Below, one piece after another: positions 1-10,169 of a stretch of 64,000 nt of DNA. Position numbers and translations under genes: made by a program. A model generated the notes under the pieces. That model saw only the letters and a program-made list of their open reading frames with translations, was not told the DNA's origin and ran no database searches. Source of the DNA: Eudorina sp. 2006-703-Eu-15 (taxonomy: Eukaryota > Chlorophyta > Chlorophyceae > Chlamydomonadales > Volvocaceae); the NCBI GenBank assembly GCA_003117195.1, contig BDSI01000042.1, forward strand, positions 570,986 through 634,985. The letters are read 5' to 3'. Position 1 is the first letter of the stretch. Each line of letters begins with the position of its first letter.

Positions 1-563
1 GCAAGGCCGCCGCGGCGCAGGCGGCGGCTCCGCAGGGGCATCCTGTCATCACGGCGGCAGAGCCTGGCGGCGGGGGTGAGTCGAGCTCGGAGCAGGGGGC
101 GGGGCTTGAGGGGGGCCCCAGCATGGGGAGCGCTGGCATCAGCAGCGGGGTCGAGCTGCTGTTTTGCGACCTGCGCGCAACCGAGCTGCTGGGCTGGATG
201 CTGGCGGTGATGCCCATGGCGGCAGCTGAGAGCGACCCGCACGACGCCAGGCTGCGGAACACGATGGAGGTACTCGGCAGCACCTGCTGCGCCGTTGCGG
301 AGGCCTTTCCGGTGCAGGTGCGCCTGGCGGTGGAGGCCGCGAAAGCGACCGAAGCGACGACTGCAGCAGCACCGCCCCCAACTGCCCCAGACGCAGCGGG
401 TGCGGCGGCCCTCACCGCCGCCCGCCCCCCGCTGGTCCCCTGGTCCCCGGCGGCGGTCCGCACGCTGGCGTCGTACTTGCGGCCGTACGACACAAGGAAC
501 CTGGTGAACGTGCTGGAGACCTTGGCGAGGAAGCTGCAGCGCTGCTGGTTCAACGGCAGGTAG
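1..563 (+). CDS. 3' terminal exon of an unknown alanine/proline-rich protein (partial)
   Basis: An open frame runs in from the left edge (codons in the frame of position 3) and ends at TAG 561-563, giving about 187 C-terminal residues. The first third is Ala/Gly/Ser/Gln-rich low complexity. The remainder looks folded, with hydrophobic and leucine-rich helices (around VELLFCDLRATELLGWML and the last 30 residues, which end in basic and aromatic residues), separated by an Ala/Pro/Thr linker. An internal ATG at 123 is unlikely to be the real start because the frame stays open upstream. I do not recognise the family. No TGTAA signal was seen on this strand in the next kilobase, so the 3' UTR end is unplaced. 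Confidence 0.5.
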   Translation, partial: KAAAAQAAAPQGHPVITAAEPGGGGESSSEQGAGLEGGPSMGSAGISSGVELLFCDLRATELLGWMLAVMPMAAAESDPHDARLRNTMEVLGSTCCAVAEAFPVQVRLAVEAAKATEATTAAAPPPTAPDAAGAAALTAARPPLVPWSPAAVRTLASYLRPYDTRNLVNVLETLARKLQRCWFNGR

Positions 564-1641
564 CACCCGGACGGATAGCGCGGAGTGCTGCACACAAGTG
601 CCCCGAACAGCCGACCGATATGGAAGCCAGCGCCGCCACTGCCACCCGCCTGCCACTGCCCCGCCCACGCGGCGGCCACTTCAGCCTGCCTGCAGCGCTC
701 CACCGGTGCGGGCTGGAATCGACCGAGGGGCGCAGCACCGCGCAGCTAGATGGCGTTTGGGGGTTAAATAGAGAAAAGAAATAAACCCGAAGAACGAACC
801 CGGGCACACCCAGCATAACTCAATATACTTACATGGTGCGGTACCTGCAGAGCAACGGAAAGATAGAGAACGCGCGCGGGCGCGTGGCGGCGCGGCCGCG
901 CCGCCGCAGTGCAATAACAAGCAAACTGCGAACCCGACCCAACCCGAAGAGGACAGATACTTTACCGACCTGTGGTGGTAGACGGAGTAGCGGCGCCGCG
1001 AGCGATGTCCAGGGCCATGGCGATGCAGGGAGGGAAGCCGAGGAACGGAGTGAGTGAGGATGGCAACTATAGTACGGAATGACAAAAGGAAACATCAAAA
1101 AGAAAGTAGTATGCGAGAATGGCGGGGCGGCAGCGCGGCGCGAAAGAGGACGGGGCGGACGAGGGGGAGTGGGATATGGGACGGGAGGCCGTACGACATG
1201 TACGGCATGTACGACAGGGGGAGCAAGCATGGGGTAGGGACGCGGGGACGGACGACCGGGTGGCGGGCCACGTTCGGGATATGGTTCCCCACCGTGCCCG
1301 GTCGTAGCGGGGCAGCCCCTGCATGTGGAGTGCCGCGTGGTGGCGTGCCTAGGGCGGTCGGGCGGGCTGTGTTGGGTACGTGCGGTGCGGGGTGAGGTGC
1401 CGCGGGGGGAGAGAGAGGGGCGGGGAGGCGAAGTCGTCGTAACGGTTACAGGTTGGGGGCGACACGGCCGGGCCGGCCCGGAGGCCGCGCGCCGGAGGGC
1501 ACTCTCACACGAAACCCAGCACGGGCCCGAAGCCGACCCGCGCCGTCACACGGACCCACGCCGTCACACAGCAGCGCCCGTCGGAACGGTGAGGGGATAG
1601 CCGCCGACTCCCCGACGGTGCGGGGGCGAAGGAGTGGGCGG
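564..1641. other. Non-coding interval, GC-rich
   Basis: No ORF here has convincing coding character on either strand. The overlapping frames are Arg/Pro/Gly-rich shadows of GC-rich DNA. It probably holds the 3' UTR of the gene ending at 563. A TTACA at 830-834 reads as TGTAA on the minus strand, but I could not attach it to a gene. Confidence 0.4.
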
Positions 1642-2019
1642 TCAGAGGCCGGGGCCGGGGGCGGGCGGGGCGGCGGGGGGATCGCGCAGGTGGGTGTGGA
1701 CGATCGCCAGCATATCCTTGTGGGTGGAGCGTCGCGCGAAGTAGAAGGTTTGGGGGACGGCCGCGAGCAGGTTGACGAACTGGGCGAGGAGGCGCTTGCG
1801 CGGGTAGCCTTGGGCAACGAGGGCGCGGATGAGGAGGGCGATTTCGGCACAGAAATTATCGGGGCAGGAGATGACCCGCCGAAGGCGGTGAAACTGGCCC
1901 GTGAAGATGTTGCGCTTGCAAGCGTTTAGGGGAGGGAGCAGGCGGGCCGTGGCGGCGGGGAGGGAGTGGTGGGAGGGGTTTCCGCGGAAGAGCGCCGAAG
2001 GGGGAACGGATGGGAGCAA
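1642..2019 (-). pseudogene. Retroelement fragment, Penelope-like RT thumb region (tentative)
   Basis: The minus-strand frame reads a stretch around GQFHRLRRVISC, then LVAQGYPRKRLL, then a run ending in DMLAIVHTHL. This order (QF-RLRRICS, then an R/QGYP-x-x-x-L helix, then an I-x-x-I-x-x-H segment) is typical of the end of the RT thumb in Penelope-like elements. The fragment has no catalytic RT motifs and no endonuclease and is flanked by non-coding DNA, so it is a remnant. Assignment is from pattern memory only; another non-LTR class is possible. Confidence 0.4.
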
Positions 2020-2168
2020 GGGCGGCTATGTGGAGGTAGACACGTCGAAGGTGGAATGGTCAGACTGTGCTTAGGATGGCAATATGAGCAGTGAGCAGGG
2101 AAGCGATACCGACTACCGAGGCAGGGTTCGTGTGTGAGGCTGAGCGTGCATCGTGTATTATTATTAGG

Positions 2169-2465
2169 ATGTTACAGCGGACCCCGCGGGTCATCGGTGA
2201 CAGCCAACGGCGACAGCCGAGGCTTCCTCACCATACACTGCTTAAAGGAACTGGCGCCACCATGGCGCCTCCACAAGTGCACCGAAACACTCCCCGGGCC
2301 CACACTACCAGGGAACCACCCCGTTCCTGAGAACCAACCATGGCAAGGGATAAAGCCTGCTCGGGGGGGTTAGCCACCAGGGCGCCCCTATTAGCTAACC
2401 ACCACCCCCACCAAGGCGGGGTCACTTCTCCAGCGGTGGCCCGTAGTCTTGCAGGGCCACGGGGG
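2169..2465 (-). mobile_element. 5'-truncated non-LTR retroelement tail, copy 1
   Basis: This segment shares long near-identical blocks with 12327-12487, 15832-16116 and 17290-17423. On the plus strand these include ggaccccgcgggtcat, the gcgccaccatggcgc palindrome, ccacaagtgcaccgaa, ccccgttcctgagaaccaac and ggtggcccgtagtctt. Read on the minus strand, all copies converge on a common end (...GGTCCGCTGTAACAT) followed by short A/T-rich triplets, and they extend different distances the other way. That is how 5'-truncated LINE or SINE insertions look. Confidence 0.55.
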
Positions 2466-2594
2466 CGTGTATTCGTGGGGCCGGGAGTCCAGCCACAGAT
2501 AGGGGGCCTCTGCCAGGTAGGGTGTGGTTGCCAAGGCGTTGGTTTTGTCTTATGACCGAGGGGTCAGCGCGGGGATTTTGATAAGAATCATTAA

Positions 2595-2627
2595 TGATGT
2601 GACAGTGGACCCCGTGGGTCATCTGCG
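2595..2627 (-). mobile_element. Short diverged copy of the same retroelement tail
   Basis: The plus strand reads gatgtgacagtggacccc followed by gtgggtcatc, matching the terminal part of the neighbouring copy with several substitutions. Only the extreme 3' end is recognisable. It lies about 130 bp from copy 1 in the same orientation, so it is either an independent insertion or part of a nested one. Confidence 0.4.
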
Positions 2628-3210
2628 TGGGCGATGTAAGATTTTGTGTGAAGGAGCTCCTCGTCAGAGCTAGGTTTATCCGTGACTTTGCGCGTCGTAT
2701 CATTGGGGCATTGCGTAGTGCCGGACACCCAGGGCTAGCTGTTGTCCATGTTTGCGGGGGTCTCCACCACCCCTGACATGCGCAGAGAAGGGGGGGCGAG
2801 TAGCTTCTGCGGCGGCTGTAGCCGGATGATGCAGCGGCCGCCCAGTCACGTGCGAGGCTGCCAGCGCTGCCGCCCGTCGCTGTGTCGATCGTTGCGGACC
2901 GATAGGGGGCCTGGCGGACCGCAACCTCGAGCATGAAGCACACAAGCGACCGCAATAGAGACAATAGAGACCGCCGCGATCCGCGTGTGTGCGCTGCTGT
3001 CCTGCACTCATGCTAACGAACGAGGTTCATTCTGCGGCTGCAGGCAAGGCACGGCCCCTGCCCTGCGGACTTGATAAGTGTTTGAGAAGGCGCCTTGCCT
3101 TGACTGATGGCGTCGTTCATGTGTGGAAATACTTGTGGAGCTGAAAATAGTCCGCTGTGCTTTTCTTAGCCGCTGCCGCTGATTCCAGGCATGGGCGGTC
3201 GTCCGCCTTT
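2628..3210. other. Non-coding interval
   Basis: Nothing with coding support was seen. The distal part is probably the 3' UTR and downstream flank of the minus-strand gene at 4189-6401, whose candidate poly(A) signal is at 3211-3215. Confidence 0.3.
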
Positions 3211-3215
3211 TTACA
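3211..3215 (-). terminator. TGTAA polyadenylation signal
   Basis: TTACA on the plus strand is TGTAA on the minus strand. It lies about 975 bp downstream of the stop codon of the minus-strand gene at 4189-6401, within the usual length of volvocine 3' UTRs. Confidence 0.35.
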
Positions 3216-3339
3216 ACGATGTTGTATATTGCTCCGCGGTGATATGTGCGCCAGATAGTCAGTGACGACGCCTTGACGGTGATGCAACAAAGACCTGCCA
3301 ACACAATCTGTATGAGTGGCCAAATGCAGGCTCGCTGAA

Positions 3340-3360
3340 CACTGCCGTACGACGGCAGTG
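3340..3360. repeat. Perfect short inverted repeat
   Basis: Arms cactgccg and cggcagtg (8 bp each) are separated by a 5-base loop. It lies inside the presumed 3' UTR of the minus-strand gene and could form a small hairpin in that transcript. Function unknown. Confidence 0.4.
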
Positions 3361-4188
3361 CCGCGTCCCGATGCCTCTATGATATGAACAAGCCAGATAT
3401 GAGAACCTGACTGCGGCGATCCGCATCCATCCATCGCACTCAGCGAACCCAAAACAGCCGGGGCGGTTAGCATTAGCTCACCGTGCGGGGTCCCAGGGCC
3501 CATATCCCGTCGAGCCGGCGAAACCCAGCAATTCGTCCCCAATCACAAGTACGCATATTCACGGGCATGCAAGCACCCACCAAAGCCGACGCCCGTGGCC
3601 GACAGTTTCGACCCATAAACAGTAGAAGCCAAGCGCTCAACCAACCGGTAATGCACGAGCGACCGTAGCGTCGCATGGCTTCCAATGTTATCCGCGCGTT
3701 GCGGGATGACAAACCCCCTGTTGCTGTCACCGAAAGGCCGCTCTCCTCGCGCGCCGTAAACGCGCTCTGCTTCTCCTCGCGGTCGTAACGAGTAATCGTA
3801 CACCGTCGCACTCACTATCCCGCCCATGAATCGTAACAACGTGGTTGTTACGTTGGAGTCAATCCTAAGTTGCTGCAGAGGGATGCACGATAACCACAGG
3901 AGATACACAATATCCGCATCGAGAGTATGCTGTCGTCCGCGCGCGCTGGCGGCCCGTGGGGCTCCGACTGCGCCCTATCTACCGAATTTGTTACCTCTAC
4001 GCGGTCCCTTCCCTCCCTGCCAATCTCTCCTGACACTGGCTGGCGATTTACTCCACACTAACGATTACGGTTACGCAAAGCCTTCAACCCACAGATCTTG
4101 CATGGATCCCGCATCAGCGGTCGGGCCGAACACCGGGGCCCCACACTCGCGCCGGCCACGACCGCCCAGACGCAAACCGTCCACCAGC

Positions 4189-6401
4189 TTACGTGTCCCA
4201 CGAATCACTCGCCTTGCTCTTGGGCACGCTCGGCCGGGCGCACGGCTCGGACGCGACTGCAGTGGTCTCCAGCTCAAAATCGTCGTTGTCGTCGCCGCCG
4301 TCACCACCACCGCGGCCATCACCGCGGCCACTACCGCGGCCGCCAATGCCTCCGTCTCCCACGACTCTCGCGCTGATGGGCTTGGCACCGACGGAAGCGG
4401 GCGAGGCGACGCCCACGTCCACAAACGCGTCTCCATCCTCCGCCGCCCGGCGCCAGGCGTCGCCACGCTTCGCGGCCTCAGCTGTCGCTGTCGTGGGCGC
4501 CGCCGCCACCGCAGCCTCCTGCCCTTCGTCCCCCAGCTTGAGCCGCTCGGGGCTGTGGAAGGCCGACTCCGCTGCGAGTGCAGGGGCGCGCGCAGACATC
4601 AGCTGCGACCGCGAGGTGGTGGGCTCCGACATCGCACCGCCCCACTCCTCGGACTTCTCGACCCCCAGCTTGAGCCGCTCTCTCGGACCCAGCGATGCCG
4701 CGCTGGCGGGCCGGGCCCTGGAGTCCGGCCGCGCCGCCGTCGAAGCCCCGGTCGGATCCGCCGGAGCTGCCTGCGCACCGGCGGCCTCCGTTCCCGGCCC
4801 CATAAGCCAGTCAGAGTCGGCCCTGGACTGCGCCCAGGCAGCCGCCGCCGCCGCCGCTGGGGCCGTCGCGTTGGCCGTGCTCACAGCTTCACTGGCGCCT
4901 GACAGCTCCGCACTCAGTTCGCATTGCTTGTAGCTGCTCTCGCTGATGCTTCTCTTCACGGCTGCGGGAGCGCTCTCCTCCGCCTTCTCTTCCACCGCTG
5001 CCTCCTCCTCCTCCTCCTCCTCCCCCTCCTCCACATCGGCAAGTTTTGTCGATTCTGGCCACGCCGCAGCCTGCGGTAGAGAGGCCGGCGGCGTGGACCT
5101 TGGCGGAGGTACCGCGGCCACCGGCGGGCCCGCGTCGCCGCCACCGCGATGCGTCACGGCGCCGCCACCGTCGCTGGCTTCGCCGGACAGCGCCGTGACG
5201 GCGCCCAGTGAGAGCAGCGCCGGCGGCGGCGGTGGTGACGGCGGTGGCAGCGCAACCTCCAGATTGGCGTCCACCGACGTCGCGTCCTCGTCGCTGCAAA
5301 CAGCTGCCGCGTCGCGGGCCCCACCCGCGCTGCTGCCGCGCTCCGGACGGCTGCTGGCACGGCTGCTGGCGAGGCCACTGGCAACTCGCTCATTGCGTCC
5401 AATGGACGGATCAGTGCCCCCTTGGACACCTTCAGCGCCGGTTGCCGCCCCGGCAGGTTGCCGAGCGGCGCTGGTCGGCCGGGAGGCCTGCGCACGTACG
5501 ACACCGGGTAAGGGTGCGTCCAGAGGGCGAGGGTGTCAGGGCGGCGTGCGACTCCTCTTCAGCGGGCATGAGTAAGGACCACAAAAGTAAGCCGACTGTT
5601 ACGTTGAGAACCTACGAGAAGTAGACCGGCGCGGTGCAACAGCCAGCAGGCCATCTGGGTCGGTTTCCCGTGTTTGAACACCGGCTCCGCCGTTGGCGTG
5701 CGCCGTACGACATCTATGTGGCAGTGCCGAAGGAACGGAAAAATTCAAACCTAACCCTGCCGCCATGCCGATCGCCTGACGGTGTGCTGTCTTCGTGTAT
5801 GTAGGACCGGCTTGTACGACATCCCCGCCCTCACCCTGCGCTGATCGCCGACCATCGTCGCTGCGGCCGCCGTCGCGCCCGGGTCTTCTTGCGCTTCATC
5901 AGGGCGGCTGCACGTGCGCGGATAGGGCTCGTTGCCCGCTGGCTGCGCCTCGGGCAAGGGCGCCGCCGCCGCGCTGTTCTCCAGGCAGGGATCCTCGCCT
6001 TCGTCCTTCTGCGCAGATGGACGCCGTGGGAGACCTGTCTGAGATTGACCCAGATGCCAAAAGGCAATGTACTGCAGGATTTCTGATCGCATCGATGTCA
6101 TGTGTTTGTTTGCGAACCGCTACGGACTCGGTAACAGAAAGGACGGCAAAATTGAACGAAACTGGTGTTTAAGTTGAAGAGAGCGCGACGGGCCCAGTCC
6201 TGATTGACCCAAATGACCCAGTCCCGATTGCCCTGTGCTCACCGCATCGATGCCACGGGCCTCTTGGGCGGAGCTGCCAGCCGATCCAGCTGGGCATGAT
6301 GCTGCAGTGGTGGGACCGACCAGCTCGCTCCGGTTCACAGTCGTGCCCGTCGCCTGGCTGTCCTGACGACTGGCTGCCGGCGGTGGAGCGACTCGTGCCA
6401 T
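4189..6401 (-). CDS. Low-complexity acidic/Ala-Ser-rich protein, three exons, function unknown
   Basis: Gene model on the minus strand: exon 1 6401-6243, exon 2 6008-5835, exon 3 5487-4189, all phase 0, 543 codons plus stop. Splice sites read GATGCG|GTGAGC, CTGCGCAG|AAGGAC, CGCAGG|GTGAGG and GTGCGCAG|GCCTCC. The protein is mostly disordered: Ser/Ala/Thr-rich in exon 1, Asp/Glu/Ala in exon 2, and in exon 3 a polyproline stretch, an acidic run of about ten Glu/Gly, polyalanine, Gly-Arg-Gly repeats and a final basic-acidic tail. A motif ERLKLG occurs twice in exon 3 (R-E-RLKLGVEKSEEW and P-E-RLKLGDEGQEA), which supports coding on this strand. No known domain was recognised. ATG 6401 is the first usable in-frame start I could place, but the frame remains open upstream and further 5' exons are possible. 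Long plus-strand ORFs opposite exon 3 are judged shadows. Confidence 0.5.
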
Positions 6402-9400
6402 GCTGCTGCTTCTGCTGCCGCTGTCCAGGTCTTTGCTGCCTGCAGCTTTCCAGCAGGCACATCGGAGGGAATTCGGAATAGAATGAAAAGGAGGGCAGGC
6501 AACGGATGCGTGCTGACGGAAAAGACCGGATTGTATGCAACGTAAAGCAGACGCGTCTGTGGAATGTTCTTGTCGGATTCACAGTCCATTGCTTGGGCAA
6601 GGCTGCGCGCGGAGAACAGCCTCCCGTAGCCGCGAGCCGCAGCCCTTCGCACCTTTGCTCGCCGAACCACATCCTCGTTGCTGCGCTGCTGTCTGGCTTG
6701 TCTGGGGAAGTTGAGAGTCCTCTGAGGCCGCAGTCGAGGGCGCGTAGTCGCTGCCCGGTTTGGCCGCTGCAGCAATGGCCGCCGCGGCCGCGAGCCGTTT
6801 AGAGCTGGGTTCCGTGTGTGTAGACGCGCCACAACCCTAAGAATAGAAATTTGAATGGGTTGTCAAAAGCGGCTATGTTTGGCGAGTATCAGGTGCTTTC
6901 CGGGCCAGAGCGGATAGAGCGGACATGGTGCACGAGGGCGCCTGGGGCGCTGATGATCGGTAGCTCGCTCATGCCTGCTCATGTGAGCCTGAACGATCCG
7001 TAAGCTAGAAATCTTAGGCAGATACGCCTGTTGCGTCGCTCACCATTTTGAAGAGTCCTTTCTATTGGTTCCAACGGGAAGCTTCCCAGACGCTTTTGTC
7101 CTGGTTGGCCCCCAGCCAGCTGCCCACTAGATGTTAAACTCAAACGCAAGCCATTTGCAAGAAGATGGTGCAGTAGCTGCGAATTTCGCATAAGAGCGAA
7201 ATCATTGCATGAAGCGGAATCCGTCCGTAGATTTCTTCAGCATGTCGTACCGGTCGTGACTCCGTGAGGCAAAATGCTGTAACTGCCTTTGGACGCTTTT
7301 GGACATGCATGGTTACTTTTATGCATCAAGTACTAACCAAAATAACGGCACGCCGCGTTCCTTGGCGACCATCACTGGAATTGAATAATGTGTCGGAGCT
7401 CGGAGGTAGCAGCAACCTAGCTCAGTGGCCCAGACCCGACAAGGGTAGAGCCATACGAGCCAAGCACCGACGTAATTAAGGGAGGCACGGCGGGGGCAGA
7501 CAATCCATGCCCTACAGCACAGGCCCCCCATATGGCAGAAGGTATCAACCCCAAGATAAATCAGGACAAACCTGATCCGACGACAGACCCGCGGACCCTT
7601 GGAAGCAAGCCAATCGTGCGTGTTAACACCTGACGCACACGCATGTCCGTACGTTACAGGTCTGTTTTTATTTATGTTACATACGCTAATTAGGATTGAG
7701 CTGGCGGCGCATACATTGGCGGCTTCAAAACGGCTAGTTGTCAGCAGGTCAGGATGACAGCTTGCGACAGCTGGCCAGGAACGTACAGTGACAGCGCAGC
7801 AGGACGCATGCAGCAGGCAGGACAGCGGGAGTACGACGACTCGAGTTTGCTCGCTCACTTGTGCAGCTATCCCTTAATTTGTCAATGCTATCATAGCCTG
7901 CGACTTACGCGCTAATGCTGTCGATGACCCTAGAACGACCGATACATGTGCTCAGTGCTCACCAGCCCTCAGCAGGAAAGGTCAGGAATAGGGGAACGTA
8001 CAATTGGACATACACGGAAACATATGGAAAGGGCCGCTTCTCCAAAGCTTCCGGGCGGCATCGCGACGCGCTGCAGACAGATTGCAGAATAGACCTCGCG
8101 TCCTTCTGGCTCCCATGCGACTGTGTTCAGGGAAGCTTGTTAGATAATTTGGTATTAGTTGTGTGGAAAGGTGTGAAAATGCTCAATTACGGTGTACCCG
8201 TATTATTTGTGTGCACTTGGCGCGGAATCAGGGCATGTGCTCGCTGCCCGGCAATGCGGCGGTTTTAATGTGAAAAGCCTGCATAAGAGTGTTTTGGAAA
8301 GTCATGTAGACGTACGGTTGGCGTATTTTGGATGATGATTGCCACCAACGAACTCGCAAACAGCCATGCATCGCGCCAACGTCGACTGTCGGGATTCCGG
8401 AATTCGTACGACTTCATGCAGGTCATGGAATTGGTTCCCCTATGGCGCACGCCAACTGACATTGCAAACCTCGCCCTTACTTTCTGGTTTACCTGGTTGC
8501 GAAATGTACGACGTCGGCCTTGCCATGCACGATGTACAGATCCCCGACGGAAGTCGGGTATGAGATAGCAGCTAGTTGCTGAGATGTGGTGTTGAGGCTT
8601 AGTTGATGGGCCAAGATACGCACGCTTGATTGGTGGCGATGCCGAACCCTCAAACTCGAAGGATGGTCGGGTGAACGGATATGGCGGAGATCGTGAAACG
8701 GTTACTATGGTAACTGGTGCGGGAAGCTCGTGATGAGCGGCCTTTGACGGATGTCCGTTGCGGGGCCACATGTGACTGGCCGGACGGTCAGTACAACATG
8801 TAACATTCCATTCCATTCCATTCCATGCACCCTTTCGCCTCCCAGATTTTGCTCTCTAGACTGCGAACAAGGAATGCTATCTCATGCACGTTACGAAGCC
8901 GAAGTAATGCGCACAGGTGCGTGTCGGTTGCTTAACATGGTGCTGCGGCATCTTGGGCCAGTAGCGTTAGTAGCAAGGGCAGTTGTCGGAAGCTGCAACA
9001 TACATAACTAAATTAAACAGACAGCGAGCGAGGGTGATACTGTAGACCAAGCTCCGACATGCATCGCCACGCTCATACTAAGCCCTGGCTGCAACAGTGT
9101 GATAGCCATGATGTCCTTCTCTAAACAATCACTCCCCAGTGAGCATGGATGTTGATGCACTGTTGTAGGGTTTAGATAAGGTAATAGATAGACGACGATG
9201 CTGTACGGTTCAGCGAGCGTGGGGAACCGGACTGAGCGGGATGAGGGCACTAGGGAAATCCATGACAGCGCGAGTGACGTTGTCAACAGGCGTGAATGAC
9301 AGATTAAAACATGTTCTGTTGAGGCCTTGGACTTGTGACGAGGTTTCAAAAAGCTGGAGAACGTACAGCTCGCACATGCAACGGCTCCGTAGCAGACGTT

Positions 9401-10169
9401 GGGCAGTCGCGGTGCGCTCGATGAATTAGGGCTGTGGCCACGGTTTGGGTGGTCTAGCAATGGCGATTGACCCGTGTAAATCCTGAAGACCTTGGGCGGG
9501 CGGGTTGCACTTCTAAACACCAAGAAGCACTAGTTTGAGGCTGCAGGAAATCCTGTGACCTAAGCGTCCTTGGATGCAAGTAATGTGGGATACTGCTTTC
9601 GGTGATCCTCGACCAACATCAATGAAGGCTCTCAGTTTGCCAATACTGGCAAGATCGAAGAACAAATGATGGTCAACGCAAAAAGGGCGGCTGTCAAAGA
9701 CCTCCGGTTCGTTTCGGTTGCAAGGCATTACGACGGTGCATTTCTACGACGATCGTCCTTACGCTTGCGTCGTTTTTCGATCTTTCCTAAAACCCCTAGG
9801 TTAGGTCAACAAGCTGTAAGGTTGTTTAGTCTATCTGATTTTGCTCAGAAGTGGGCGCTGGGTGCGTGGAGGCCGGTGAGGGAGCGTGGAGGCACGTGAA
9901 GGAAAGGTCGCGCTCGTCGGTTCTGTGAGAGGTATAAAACCTATATCGTCATCATTAAAACGCAACATTCTCTCACATTTTACGAAATGTTGATACAAAT
10001 GAGTTTGTTGATTCCGGCAGGTCGGCTGCGTCCAGGAATGCAACAGGTTGCGCAGCAGTACAACCGTACGCTAGTTCTAAATGCTTTAGCGAGAAGGCCG
10101 TAAAGTAAACAATCTTTCATAAATATTTTCGCGCAATTATTCGCCCTTGGGTTCATTCGCTACACTACT
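6402..10169. other. Long interval without a supported gene
   Basis: Composition becomes AT-richer after about 6.8 kb. All ORFs on both strands are short, lack domain-like patterns and show no linked splice sites that I could assemble. It probably contains the upstream region of the minus-strand gene ending at 6401 and the promoter and 5' UTR of the first Kazal gene near 10.1 kb. Confidence 0.4.
8804..8825. repeat. (ATTCC)n microsatellite
   Basis: Four tandem ATTCC pentamers plus a partial unit in otherwise unique intergenic DNA. Confidence 0.8.

Noticed and set aside
3826..5575. Three long plus-strand ORFs (up to 358 codons) opposite the minus-strand gene
   Set aside because: They are Arg/Pro/Ser-rich, change frame without splice sites, and mirror the minus-strand frame that carries repeated ERLKLG motifs, an acidic run and consistent splice junctions.
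7319..8816. ORFs of 117-183 codons in the large gap before Kazal gene 1
   Set aside because: Composition is like random translation of AT/GC-mixed DNA, and frames on both strands conflict. Nothing is recognisable.
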